From assembly GCF_946848805.1 (NCBI RefSeq), contig NZ_CAMPFU010000005.1:5976-69975 (forward strand): 64,000 nt of DNA, written 5' to 3'. Every line of letters starts with the position of its first letter. Positions within the stretch are counted from its first letter, which is position 1. A model generated the notes under the pieces. That model ran no database searches. It was given only the letters and a program-made list of their open reading frames with translations, and was not told the DNA's origin. Both the position numbers and the translations under genes were made by a program. Positions 49,623-60,137 of the stretch are shown piece by piece. Source of the DNA: Deinococcus sp. Marseille-Q6407. GTDB lineage: Bacteria; Deinococcota; Deinococci; Deinococcales; Deinococcaceae.

Positions 49623-52600
49623 CGGCCCTGCTGACCTGTCAGTCGTTCTTCTCGGAAGGGCGGTCCACAGTATCACCGGGGCGTCTGGTTGAGCGGGCGG
49701 CTGCGGCTGGCTTCAGCGCTGTCGGATTGACCGATCATCTCAGCGTGTCGGGCGCCGCCGAGCTGTGTGAAGCGGCGCGGGAACATGGCTTACGCAGCCT
49801 AATCGGGGCAACTGTTCCGGTCGCCTTTCCTGCTCCAGCACGGGCCTCTTCAGCAACGGAAATCTGGCCGCTGATCTTACTCGCCAGGAACCGTACCGGA
49901 TACGCCCGGCTGTGTGAGTGGATCACGCACGTTCGGATGAACGAGCTGGACGCTTTACCGGCCAGCCTGTTGGGCACGGCCGAACCAGACAGCTTGGTCT
50001 GTTTGACCGGTGGCCGCAGCGGATTTCCCACCTCTTTGGGAGAACGCCATCAGATTCCGAGGATCGCGGCTCTCCTGAGGGAGTTGCGGTCCGCGTTCCG
50101 TTTCAACCTCTACGTGCAGCTCTATCACGGCGAGGCACCGGGAGAAGCGCGGCGGCTCAGCCTGCTGCGCGGCCTGGCCCGCGACCTGGAGTTGCCGGTG
50201 GTAGCGGCCCCGCAGGTTTGTATGGCTGCACCTGAGGACTATCCCCTGCTGGACGCCCTTACTTGCGCCCGCCTGGGCACGGATGTCAGCGTGCCGCACC
50301 CGGAGCGGCCCAGAAACGCCTGCGCCTGGGTGCGGACGCCGCTTGACTGGGGAGCCAAACTCTTCTTTCCGGACGCCCTGCTCAATGCCGAAAAGCTGGC
50401 GAGCGAATGTGCGCTCAACCTGTTGCCGGAGCGTCTCAGTGTTCCGGAGCCGCGACTGCTTCCTGGGCAGACGGCGCAGTCCCTACTGGAGACCCGAGCC
50501 TTCGCCGCACTGCCTGAACACTACCCTCACCGGCTGGCCGAAGCAGACCGCCGGCTGCGTGAGGAGTTGGCGACGGTGCGGGAGCTGGAGATGGCCGGAT
50601 TTTTCCTGTTGGCTGCAGAGGTGACGGATTACTGCCGCCAGCATGGCATTCTGGCCGCCGGACGCGGATCGGCGGCTGGATCAGTGCTGTGCTACCTGCT
50701 GGGCATCACGCTGTCAGATCCCCTGGAGCACGGCCTGCTGTTCGAGCGCTTCTTGCATACCGGGCGCGCCCAGATGCCGGACATCGATATTGACATCGCC
50801 AGTTCTCGGCGCAGTCAGGTGCTGGCCTGGGTCGAAGAGCGCTTCGGGGATCAGGGCAGCGGCGAAGCGATGGTGGCCAACCGGGTGACCTACCGCCTGC
50901 CGAGCGCGGTGCAGGACCTGGGCCGGGCACTGGGGCTTCCCAAGGAGTTGCGGGACCGACTGTCCCGTGCGCTGGGCCGCGACTACCGCCACCACCGGCC
51001 GCACCGCGCCCGGGAAGCCGAACTGGTCTTCGACGAGGTTCTGGGAACGGCTCCGGTTCGGGAAACCCTGCTCAGGTTGCTGGAAAGCATGGAGCCCCGG
51101 TTTGTGCGTCATCTCGCTCCTCATTCGGGTGGCGTGGTGCTGTCCAGTCGGCCGCTGACATTTTACAGCCCGCTGATGCGCTCCAGCGGTGGCCTACGGA
51201 TGCTGATGTTTGACAAGGACGACATCGAGCGGCTGGGCCTGGTCAAGCTGGACCTGCTGGGCCTGCGGATGCTCTCGGCGCTGGAGCGGGCCCGCGAAGA
51301 GGCCCTGCGGCTGAGTGGTGAGTGGGTGAATTATGGTGCCCTGCCGGACGATCCCCAGGTCTGGCAGCGCATCGCGTCGGGCGATACGCTGGGCCTCTTT
51401 CAGATTGAGTCCCCGGCCCAGACCCAATTGGCCGCCCGGCTGCACCCCGGCGATCTGCAGGCGCTGGCCCACCAGATTGCCCTGATTCGGCCCGGGCCCA
51501 TCCAGTCGGGCAGCGTGCATCCGTATGTGCGGCGCGCCCGTGGTGAGGAGCCGGTGCCCAAACGAATGGAGCCGCTGCGCACCATACTGGCGTCCACTCA
51601 CGGGACCCTGCTGTTTCAAGAGCAGATTCTGCGCATCGCGGTACAGTTCGCCGGCTACTCCTGGCCGGAGGCGGACCGCTTCCGCAGCTGCCTGAGCCGA
51701 GTGGAGGACGCAGGTGAACTGGAGCAGCTGCGCCGGCAGTTCGTCCTGGGCGCGGCGCTGACCGTCGGCGCTTTTCCTGAAGAGGCGGAAGCGGTCTTCA
51801 CTGAGTGCACGCAGTTCCGCGGCTACGGCTTCGCAGAAAGCCACTCGCATGCTTTTGCCCAGCATGCTTATGCCAGTGCATGGATGCGGCAGCATCACCC
51901 GGCCGCGTTCCTGGCTGGGGTATTGAGTGAGCACCCTGGTATGTGGCCGCTGAGTACTACAGCGCAGCAGGCGCGCCGCTGGGGAGTCAGGCTGGAACCG
52001 GTCTGTATCAACCGCAGTGGCCTGAACTACCGTGCCCTGAGCCGTGACCGGGTCCGTATTCCTTTGAGGCAGCTGGAACAGGTTTCGGATGACCTGGCTC
52101 GCCGCATCGTTCTCGAGCGAATGCAGGGTGGGGCGTACCAGAGCGTGGAAGATTTCTACGACCGGGTGGCCTGTCCCCTGCCGGCGCTGGAAAGTCTGGT
52201 GGGGGCTGGAGCGTTCGACCGTGTCGATCGCAGCAAAAACCGCCGAGAAGCGTACTATGTGCTGCACACGGTGGCTCATGCCCGTCCGTCTGGCCAGCGA
52301 GGTCTGCTGAGCGTCTTCGCGCCGGTGCCCGAACTTCCTGAACTTGGTCCCGACGATGGGCTGCTGCTGGATTTGAAAACCGCGGGGGTCTCAGCGAGTG
52401 GCCGGCACCCGCTGGACATGCACCGGGCTGCGCTGCGTGACCTGGGAGTTCAAACGTTGGCCAGTCTGCAGCATGGTCGGCGTGCCCTGACCGCCGGCAT
52501 GATCATCGCGCGTCAGCGGCCACCGACTGCCCGTGGATTTGCTTTCTTCGTGCTGGAAGATACGACCGGGCGGGTGCAGGCTATCATCAGCCCGGAGCTG

Positions 52601-52750
52601 TGGGAGGCACACCGGGCCTTGCTGCGTGACGCTGCCGCCCTGGTGATCCAAGGAGAGGCACGCCGCCAGGGCCAGTCGGTCAGCCTGCGTGCCGAGATCC
52701 TTAGCGATTTGCCGCTGGGGACCAAAGTCGTGGGGTACAGCTACGGGTGA
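49598..52750 (+). CDS. dnaE2: error-prone DNA polymerase III alpha subunit DnaE2
   Basis: 1050 aa. I choose GTG 49598 because AAGGAGG ends 7 nt upstream; GTG 49592 is too close. The N-terminal PHP domain reads SFFSEGRSTVSPGRLVERAA and GLTDHLSVSGAAEL. The polymerase active site is MPDIDIDIASSRR (Asp 395, 397, 399), and GRGSAAGSVLCYLLGI, FRGYGFAESHSHAFAQ and a C-terminal OB fold (GFAFFVLEDTTGRVQAIISP) complete the family. It is the translesion polymerase of the ImuB/DnaE2 mutasome. Confidence 0.93.
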   Translation: MAGTRPGLTALLTCQSFFSEGRSTVSPGRLVERAAAAGFSAVGLTDHLSVSGAAELCEAAREHGLRSLIGATVPVAFPAPARASSATEIWPLILLARNRTGYARLCEWITHVRMNELDALPASLLGTAEPDSLVCLTGGRSGFPTSLGERHQIPRIAALLRELRSAFRFNLYVQLYHGEAPGEARRLSLLRGLARDLELPVVAAPQVCMAAPEDYPLLDALTCARLGTDVSVPHPERPRNACAWVRTPLDWGAKLFFPDALLNAEKLASECALNLLPERLSVPEPRLLPGQTAQSLLETRAFAALPEHYPHRLAEADRRLREELATVRELEMAGFFLLAAEVTDYCRQHGILAAGRGSAAGSVLCYLLGITLSDPLEHGLLFERFLHTGRAQMPDIDIDIASSRRSQVLAWVEERFGDQGSGEAMVANRVTYRLPSAVQDLGRALGLPKELRDRLSRALGRDYRHHRPHRAREAELVFDEVLGTAPVRETLLRLLESMEPRFVRHLAPHSGGVVLSSRPLTFYSPLMRSSGGLRMLMFDKDDIERLGLVKLDLLGLRMLSALERAREEALRLSGEWVNYGALPDDPQVWQRIASGDTLGLFQIESPAQTQLAARLHPGDLQALAHQIALIRPGPIQSGSVHPYVRRARGEEPVPKRMEPLRTILASTHGTLLFQEQILRIAVQFAGYSWPEADRFRSCLSRVEDAGELEQLRRQFVLGAALTVGAFPEEAEAVFTECTQFRGYGFAESHSHAFAQHAYASAWMRQHHPAAFLAGVLSEHPGMWPLSTTAQQARRWGVRLEPVCINRSGLNYRALSRDRVRIPLRQLEQVSDDLARRIVLERMQGGAYQSVEDFYDRVACPLPALESLVGAGAFDRVDRSKNRREAYYVLHTVAHARPSGQRGLLSVFAPVPELPELGPDDGLLLDLKTAGVSASGRHPLDMHRAALRDLGVQTLASLQHGRRALTAGMIIARQRPPTARGFAFFVLEDTTGRVQAIISPELWEAHRALLRDAAALVIQGEARRQGQSVSLRAEILSDLPLGTKVVGYSYG

Positions 52751-52887
52751 GACGCGGGGACCACGCTCTGGCGACTTCTCGGTGACGCGCATTTGATGTC
52801 TTCACCGAAGGGACAGAGTGATGGCCTTAACGCAGCTACGGCTGACAGGAACCGCCACCCGTCCAAGGTACCCCTGGACCTCGCTAC

Positions 52888-53814
52888 CTATTTCGCTGAC
52901 TGCTCGGTTTCGAACAGCGCCCTGAGTTCCTGCAAAAGTTTCTGGGCCTTCTTCCTCTTACGGGTATCCAGACTGGCCAGCTGCTTGGCGCTGAAGTGGG
53001 AGCGCAGTGTGCGGAACTCTTCGTTCAGATCAATGTCCTTTTCCGTACCCGCTGTCGCACGGGCTGGCTTCTCCTGTTTTAGTGCCTGCCGGATATCGCG
53101 TACGCCCCACTCTCCTGCCAACACCTTGGGAAGCCAGGTGGCCTGCTGCTCTTCAGAAGCACGGCTGAGTTCCATCACCGCGCTGTAGGGGGCGCCGCTG
53201 CGAAGCGCTTTCAGGAGTCCAGCGGGCAAATGCAGGAGCGGCAGGTAATGGCGCTGGAAGCCGGGCAGTGAAATGTCCTTTCCGAGAATACCCAGAGCTT
53301 CTTCCGCCGACGTGACGACTTCTTCTACTGTATTACGCCTTTGACTCAGCAGCTGAATCACTTCTTGCGTCTCCTTGCCCAGCGAGAGACTGACCAGATC
53401 AATCACCGCATGGGCCATCTCGTAAGCATTGAGGTTCTCCCGCTCCAAGTTTTCTTTGAGGCTATAGAGCCTGGCCTGCCGGTCCTCCAGTGGACGGACG
53501 ATCGCAGGGATCCTCGGCTGACCGGCCAACTTGGAAGCTCTAAGCCGGCGCTCTCCTGCGACCAACTCGTACCCCCCGCCCGGTAGGGTGCGGACCAGGA
53601 TGGGCTGCAATACTCCGTTGGCCTGGATATCTTCTGCCAGGGATTCCAGACCGGTGAAGTCCAACCTGGCCTGGAAGGGCGAAGGCCGGATGTCCCCGAC
53701 CGGAAGGTATTCCAGTGGAAAACGTTTGCCCTGAGTATCTTCGATCTTCTGCGCGACCGACTTGGTCTCTTCCAGGGCCTGCATCATTCCGGCACTGAGT
53801 TTCCGCTTGGTCAT
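52888..53814 (-). CDS. parB: plasmid partition protein ParB
   Basis: 308 aa. YLPVGDIRPSPFQARLDF, QPILVRTLPGGGYELVAGERRLRASKL and LKENLERENLNAYEMAHAVIDL are the ParB N-terminal CTPase/arginine-patch and helix motifs. The C-terminal helical region (HFSAKQLASLDTRKRKKAQKLL) mediates dimerisation. It overlaps parA by 4 nt. The 137-bp gap to dnaE2 (52751-52887) is a convergent intergenic space with a weak TCGGTGA/TCACCGA hairpin. Confidence 0.92.
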   Translation of the reverse strand: MTKRKLSAGMMQALEETKSVAQKIEDTQGKRFPLEYLPVGDIRPSPFQARLDFTGLESLAEDIQANGVLQPILVRTLPGGGYELVAGERRLRASKLAGQPRIPAIVRPLEDRQARLYSLKENLERENLNAYEMAHAVIDLVSLSLGKETQEVIQLLSQRRNTVEEVVTSAEEALGILGKDISLPGFQRHYLPLLHLPAGLLKALRSGAPYSAVMELSRASEEQQATWLPKVLAGEWGVRDIRQALKQEKPARATAGTEKDIDLNEEFRTLRSHFSAKQLASLDTRKRKKAQKLLQELRALFETEQSAK

Positions 53815-54584
53815 GCGCCGGCTCCGATGCGGCTGAGTAGCTGATCCACCAGCAGACGGATCTCCTCTTTTGCTTCGGCGTCTGCTGCGATCGCTCCGAC
53901 GGGACGACCTTCAGGTTGGCAGCGGTTATAGACGGCTGGCCGGTGGGTGATAAGGCCGGCCAACTGATCTCCCAGTGCCTCCTGGTATACCTCCACCGCC
54001 TCTTTGGCGTGAGAGGTGTTGTCCATTTGAGTGATGACGTATAGGGCGATCCTCAGGTTGGGGTTGGTGTACCCGTATTGTTCCAGCATCCGCTGCACTC
54101 CCCGAAGAGCGACGATGCCTTTGTAACGGGCCGGGATAGGAACGATCACCCAATCGGCAGCGTTGGCAGCGTTGGCCGTCAGCTTGCCGAGTGAAGGCGG
54201 CGGATCAAGCAGGATAAAGTCGTAGGTTCCCTCTTCACGCAACTGATCTACCGCCCGGCGCAACCGCCCTTCCGCGTTGGGATAGCCTCCGAGCGCCATG
54301 TCGGTGTAACTCAGTTCCAGATGACTGGGAATCAGGGACATCCCATGAACTTCGGTTGGTTTAGGCAAGGGGGTGTAGTGCTCCAGCGAATTCTTGACCG
54401 ACTCCTCCAGCTCGGCTTTGCCTTGCCCCAGCCACTGGGAAAGGTTGGCCTGAGGATCGAGGTCGATCAGCAGCACCTTGAATCCACGCTGTGCCAGATC
54501 GTAGCCAACATCCCTAACGGTGGATGTTTTCGCCGCTCCCCCAGCATGGTTGAAGGCCATCAGCACCTGCGTTCTCTTCGTCAT
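53811..54584 (-). CDS. parA: plasmid partition ATPase ParA
   Basis: 257 aa. The deviant Walker A is FNHAGGAAKTSTVRDVGYDL, Walker A' is VLLIDLDPQANLSQWLG, and Walker B is FILLDPPPS. The usual K-G-G-x-G-K signature is A-G-G-A-A-K here: the signature lysine is replaced by alanine, and the second Gly by Ala. The P-loop Lys and Thr remain. It drives plasmid positioning with ParB on the parS sites upstream. Confidence 0.9.
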   Translation of the reverse strand: MTKRTQVLMAFNHAGGAAKTSTVRDVGYDLAQRGFKVLLIDLDPQANLSQWLGQGKAELEESVKNSLEHYTPLPKPTEVHGMSLIPSHLELSYTDMALGGYPNAEGRLRRAVDQLREEGTYDFILLDPPPSLGKLTANAANAADWVIVPIPARYKGIVALRGVQRMLEQYGYTNPNLRIALYVITQMDNTSHAKEAVEVYQEALGDQLAGLITHRPAVYNRCQPEGRPVGAIAADAEAKEEIRLLVDQLLSRIGAGA

Positions 54585-54656
54585 ACTTCATATTGCCTGC
54601 TTGAGGTGACAGGTTCAAATCTGTTGGCGCAGAGTCAGGGCGCATGGAGGGATGCG

Positions 54657-54678
54657 TTTGTGGCGACGTCGCCACAAA
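54657..54678. promoter_or_regulatory. candidate parS site 1
   Basis: A perfect 22-bp palindrome with core TGTGGCGACGTCGCCACA, 73 bp upstream of the parA start. Confidence 0.75.
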
Positions 54679-54849
54679 TAGGTTGTTCAAAGCTGATCTG
54701 CCTCCGGAACGCAGAAAATAGCTTTTCGGTAAGTGCCCTACCGCTCATATTCGTTGCCCTGGGCACGGTCGCTTCTGACCAACTTTCCGTGAACAAGGAG
54801 GTTGTCGTCCTTATAGTGATGTCCTCCGCCTACGCCCCGGCTGTCCAGT

Positions 54850-54867
54850 TGTGGCGACGTCGCCACA
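54850..54867. promoter_or_regulatory. candidate parS site 2
   Basis: The same 18-bp core palindrome TGTGGCGACGTCGCCACA, 193 bp from site 1. Its flanks are related to those of site 1 (see the repeat entry). Confidence 0.75.
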
Positions 54868-55196
54868 GATCACGCTCTTGAGACGGATGGGCGTGTAGAA
54901 CGCAAAAATAGATTGCCGGCAAGTGTCGAAACTTCGACGTTTGCTCTTGGCAACATGACGTTTTTCCAACTCTCGCTGAAGGGCAGATAAGCTCCAGCGA
55001 TGGTGGCCGAGGGGCTGCCTGAAGCCCTGAGTGACCTGGAATGGGGCGAGGTGTCGGTCGGGCGTCTGGGGCGGACTGTGCCGGAACGGGAACGGACGCC
55101 TGGAGGCTCATAGACCCTTGTCGGTTTAAATGATTTCCCGAGCCAAACAGCTTATTTAGAAAGGCATGCGTCAGAACGCTCCAGTAGGATGCCCCT

Positions 55197-56150
55197 GTGA
55201 ACAAAGCCCTTCCTTTGCTGCTGTTGCTGGCCGCCACTGCTGCGCAGGCTCAATCCACGGGTTGCCTTAACCAGTCGGCCCGTGTCACCAGCGTGTACCG
55301 CGGAGAGCAGCTTTTCAGTCTCTGCACCGCCGATTCCCAGGTAAGCTACTCGCTGACCGACCGGATTCCCCGCCTGGTGGTGGAGGTTCTGACTCCAGCC
55401 AAGCTGCAGGGCAACGTCAGCCGCGAGGACGACTTCCGGGCGGACGTTCGTTTGCCCCTGAATGCCCGCGCAGACCTCAACGACTACCGTGGCAGTGGCT
55501 ACGACCGGGGACACCTGGCCCCAGCTGCGGACTTCAAGTACAGCGCTACTGCCATGAGCAACTCGTTCCTGCTCAGCAATATCGCCCCGCAGGAACCGAG
55601 CTTCAACCAGCAGGCCTGGAACGGTCTGGAGGATGCCACACGGGCCTGCGCCCAACAGACCGGCAAGCTGACGGTCCTTACCGGCACCTTGGGTAAATCA
55701 GGCAGCCTGAACGGACGGGGGAGAGTGACCATCCCCGCCAGCTTCTTCAAAATGTGGACCGACGGCCAGGATTACCGTCTGTGGGTCATGCCGAACGTAG
55801 CCATCAACAAACTCAGTGGTCAGCAGTACGGACAGTACGAAGTGAGCATCAAGGAGTTGCAAACCTACTGGCCGGAGTTCAGTGTGGGTCTGCCATTAAA
55901 TGCGGCTCAACCTGGCAAGCTCTGCCCAGGAGCGATTCCTTTAAAACAGATCGGCAGTACTCCGGCAGTGCGTCCAGCCACCCCACCCAGGCCAGCGGCT
56001 CAACCGGCCTATCTACCGCCCAGGAACGACGCACCCTACTATGCCAACTGTGCGGCAGCGAAAGCGGCGGGAGCTGCACCTTTGCGCCGGGGTCAGCCTG
56101 GGTACCGCGCAGCGATGGATAGGGATGGAGACGGGGTGGCCTGCGAATAA
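55197..56150 (+). CDS. secreted DNA/RNA non-specific endonuclease with excalibur domain
   Basis: 317 aa from GTG, with TAGGAT 6 nt upstream (leaderless). The signal peptide is MNKALPLLLLLAATAAQA. The NucA/Serratia-type nuclease domain has YDRGHLAPAADF (catalytic His in DRGH), NSFLLSNIAPQEPSFNQQAWNGLE and ADLNDYRGSGYDR. A Pro-rich linker leads to a C-terminal excalibur calcium-binding domain (YYANCAAAKAAG, MDRDGDGVACE with DxDxDG). It likely degrades extracellular nucleic acid for nutrition or defence. Confidence 0.92.
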   Translation: MNKALPLLLLLAATAAQAQSTGCLNQSARVTSVYRGEQLFSLCTADSQVSYSLTDRIPRLVVEVLTPAKLQGNVSREDDFRADVRLPLNARADLNDYRGSGYDRGHLAPAADFKYSATAMSNSFLLSNIAPQEPSFNQQAWNGLEDATRACAQQTGKLTVLTGTLGKSGSLNGRGRVTIPASFFKMWTDGQDYRLWVMPNVAINKLSGQQYGQYEVSIKELQTYWPEFSVGLPLNAAQPGKLCPGAIPLKQIGSTPAVRPATPPRPAAQPAYLPPRNDAPYYANCAAAKAAGAAPLRRGQPGYRAAMDRDGDGVACE

Positions 56151-56157
56151 GAAATAG

Positions 56158-56176
56158 GGGAGAGTTTATCTCTCCC
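56158..56176. terminator. bidirectional terminator between convergent genes
   Basis: GGGAGAG-TTTAT-CTCTCCC, with a T-rich tail in the minus direction (CTATTTCTTATT), separates the nuclease gene from the convergent gene ending at 56194. Confidence 0.65.
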
Positions 56177-56193
56177 TCGCAACTCTTAGCTCA

Positions 56194-57132
56194 TCACTTA
56201 ACGTCGTACAGATACACCACGGTTTGACCGTCATGAGGCGCGAACGCGAACCGTAGCCCCTTGTCCGCTTTCCAGACAGTAAAGGGATTGGTGGCCATGG
56301 CGCGGGTCACGCCGTCGGTTTTGACCGGGTCCCATAGGGGCACTGGGAAACCGGCGACGACCCGGCCTTCATTGAAGTTCACCACTTCGAGGCCGCCCAG
56401 TCCGATGCTCTCGCCACTGGGATGACCTCCCATGTAGGCAACACCGCTGCAGAGTGCCAGTTCACCTTCCATGTGATGGCAGTCCTGATAGTCGATGTAG
56501 CTCAGCGGATTGGCCTGCATCCGCGCCGTTGCCGTGATGGGGAGACCGGCACCGTTCAGATCCCAGCTGTACCAGCGACGGGATCCCCAGCTCACCATAT
56601 GCAGCTTGCCGCCTACCGGGTCGATGACGACGCCACCCAGGTGGTCGTTGTAACGCAGGACTTCTTCGACTTTGCCTGTCTTGATCTCGATCCGGTAGAG
56701 CACCGAGCGGCTGTTCGGACGGTATTCAGCCACCGGTACATAGATGTACTTTCCATCGGTATCGATGCCTCCAGGATGGTAGATGTCACCTTCTCCCTCG
56801 GCCAGCACGATGTCCCTAAGCAGCTTGCCGTTTTGATCGAACTGGAAGAGGTGAGCGCGCCCTTTACCCGGACTGCGGTCCATACCGCCCTGAGGCTGCT
56901 GGTACTTTTCAGGACGCTCCTGAATTTCGACGGAGCTCATGAAGTAGCGGTCACCAATCTTCAGCATGCCCTGAGGATGGTGGGTTTCGAATGCCAGGGT
57001 GATCTGTCCAGCAGGCGTCCAGCTGGAGCCGCGACCCAGAGCTGCAAGGTCGGACTGCACCTGTGGAAGGGCCGCGAAAGCGGTGCCGGTGCTGACCATG
57101 GCCAGGCAGGAAAGCATCAATCGTTTCAGCAT
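56194..57132 (-). CDS. exported beta-propeller-like protein (DUF6454-like)
   Basis: 312 aa from ATG 57132 with TACGCT 7 nt upstream (leaderless). The signal peptide is MLKRLMLSCLAMVSTGTAFA. Repeated blades are suggested by HHPQGMLKIGDRYFMSS, YHPGGIDTDGKYIYVPVAEY, DHLGGVVIDPVGGKLHMVSWG and DCHHMEGELALCSGVAYMGG. I recall this as the secreted DUF6454 family. The function is unknown; blades often bind sugar or mediate interaction. Confidence 0.7.
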   Translation of the reverse strand: MLKRLMLSCLAMVSTGTAFAALPQVQSDLAALGRGSSWTPAGQITLAFETHHPQGMLKIGDRYFMSSVEIQERPEKYQQPQGGMDRSPGKGRAHLFQFDQNGKLLRDIVLAEGEGDIYHPGGIDTDGKYIYVPVAEYRPNSRSVLYRIEIKTGKVEEVLRYNDHLGGVVIDPVGGKLHMVSWGSRRWYSWDLNGAGLPITATARMQANPLSYIDYQDCHHMEGELALCSGVAYMGGHPSGESIGLGGLEVVNFNEGRVVAGFPVPLWDPVKTDGVTRAMATNPFTVWKADKGLRFAFAPHDGQTVVYLYDVK

Positions 57133-57205
57133 GGGCAAGAGCGTAGGGAAGAATGGTCAGGCGACTGTCTACTGACGTGGAGCCCGGGTTCGGTCAGTCA
57201 CGACC

Positions 57206-58409
57206 TCAGCGACTGACTCCTTCTGCCAGTTCCACTACCTCTTGAGGTTTCAGCACGCCCTTGAACCAGACGATGCGGCCTTCAAAGTCGGAGTGCTTCA
57301 CTCCGGCCTTCTCGAGGTTGAGTCGTTCCGACACGCAGATGATCACGTCCTCGCGGCCCGATTTGCGCAGCAGCTCGAATTTTTTCCTGAGGTACTCTGG
57401 TCGCCAGTAGCCGACGATCTCCACCAGCACACTGCGCCCGTCCGGGTGCTCCAGCCGGAAGTCGGGCAGGATCACGCCCCCGGGAACCGGCACCAGATCC
57501 ACCTCCCGTTCCAGCGTCCAGTCGGTCTTCAGTTTCTCGAACCGGTCGGCGAATCCCGCCTCCAGAGCACTGTCGTGCTCTTCGGGGGCCCTGTAGTGGC
57601 TGACGTAGCCGTCCTCGCTGGTGAGCTCAAGGGTCCACAGGTCGTCTTTGGGATCGACCCAGGCCAGGTCCTTGCGGGCTTTGACCTCCGCTGTCAGGTC
57701 CCATTTGGTCACATGCAGCAGGGCTGGCAGAAATTTGGCCATCGCCAGACCGTAGCGGGTGGTCGAACCCAGCAGACTGCTAGGTCCGTCCATGGTGAGG
57801 GTAAACCCGAATTTCGGATCACCCTCCACGGTCAGCATCAACCCGAACAGCTTGGTGTACTTGAGCAGCTGCTTGTAACGAGCCGGCTCGTTGCGCCTGG
57901 CGGTGATGACGAGCGAGTAGGCCCGGTAAAGCTGGCCCTGGGTATTGGCGAGGTCGTAGCGCTGAATCAGTTCAGTGGGGGAGAGCCCCGGCGCTTCGGT
58001 CATGGTCTGCTGATCGCTCAGGTCGGCGTAGAGGAGATGGCGGAGATCCTGCCCATCGTCGATGCCCAGCTGCCTTCTGGCCGCTTCCAGCACCTGCGAG
58101 GTTCGCCGGCGACTGGGGACCCCTTCCTGCGCGAGCGCGAAGACCTTTTCGCGGACCGCGGATGGTTCGGCCGCACCCGCAGCTTCGAAGCTGGCCTGCT
58201 GACTCAGGAGATGAGCCATCCCCCGGATCACCTTGATTCCCCGGCGTCCCCGCTCCAGTTCGGCCAGCGCTTCGTCGAGCTCGAAGCGTGGATGACCCAG
58301 GTGCTGCTCGAAGATACCGATGAGGGTCTCGGCCAGTTCCAGGTTGCCGGGCGTGGGCTTCAGCCGGCGTGGTTCCACCACGCCGCCCTTCACCTGGAAC
58401 GTCAGCAGT

Positions 58410-58423
<14 letters not shown>
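57206..58423 (-). CDS. Bax1-like nuclease (DUF790), partner of XPB
   Basis: 405 aa. The N-terminal region LLTFQVKGGVVEPRRLKPTPGNLELAETLI matches DUF790/Bax1 proteins. The C-terminal nuclease motif is GGVILPDFRLEHPDG...VLVEIVGYWRPEYLRKKFELL, with metal ligands D321 and E335. Archaeal Bax1 binds XPB and cuts DNA 3' of bubble structures. Here its start overlaps the stop of the XPB helicase gene by 14 nt, so the pair is coupled as in archaea. Confidence 0.85.
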
Positions 58424-59818
<1,395 letters not shown>

Positions 59819-59822
<4 letters not shown>

Positions 59823-60058
59823 GCGGTGATGGCCTCGATAGGGACAGCGACGATGGCAACGTCTCCGTCTACGACCTGAATCTGCAACCGATCGACGCCC
59901 TCTAATTGGCTGACCAGGGAGCCGATGGGCCAGACGGCTTCTTCGCCGTCTGGGAGCAGCAGGTGCACTTCCCGGTCGTTCATCCAGAGGATCTCCACCA
60001 CTTCGGTCTGGGGGTCCGCGACGACCACTTCAGCTTCGTTGCAGTCAGCGAATTGCAC
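59819..60058 (-). CDS. small conserved-looking protein, first gene of the XPB-Bax1 operon
   Basis: 79 aa from GTG 60058, with TACACT 6 nt upstream (leaderless). It is acidic and mostly beta: DPQTEVVEILWMNDREVHLLLPDG and QIQVVDGDVAIVAVPIEAI. No family recognised. The 4-nt overlap with XPB indicates coupled expression. It could be a regulatory or binding subunit of the helicase-nuclease complex; that is inference. Confidence 0.7.
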
Positions 60059-60137
60059 CTTTGAAGTGTAGAGGTTCAGCCCATGCCATAGAGCGATATG
60101 GAACGCTATTAGGATGCTTGCCAGTCATACCATCGAT

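Larger units (their letters stand above)
54657..55000. repeat. diverged ~190-bp duplication carrying the two palindromes
   Basis: After each palindrome come similar segments in the same order: AACGCAGAAAATAG then CGGTAAGTGCC at ~54709-54735, versus AACGCAAAAATAG then CGGCAAGTGTC at ~54900-54926, and CCAACTTTCCGTGAA versus CCAACTCTCGCTGAA further on. The centromere region therefore looks like a two-copy array. No gene is supported in 54585-55196. Confidence 0.55.

Noticed and set aside
51194..52279. 361-aa minus-strand frame opposite dnaE2
   Set aside because: Antisense to well-conserved polymerase sequence; no domain.
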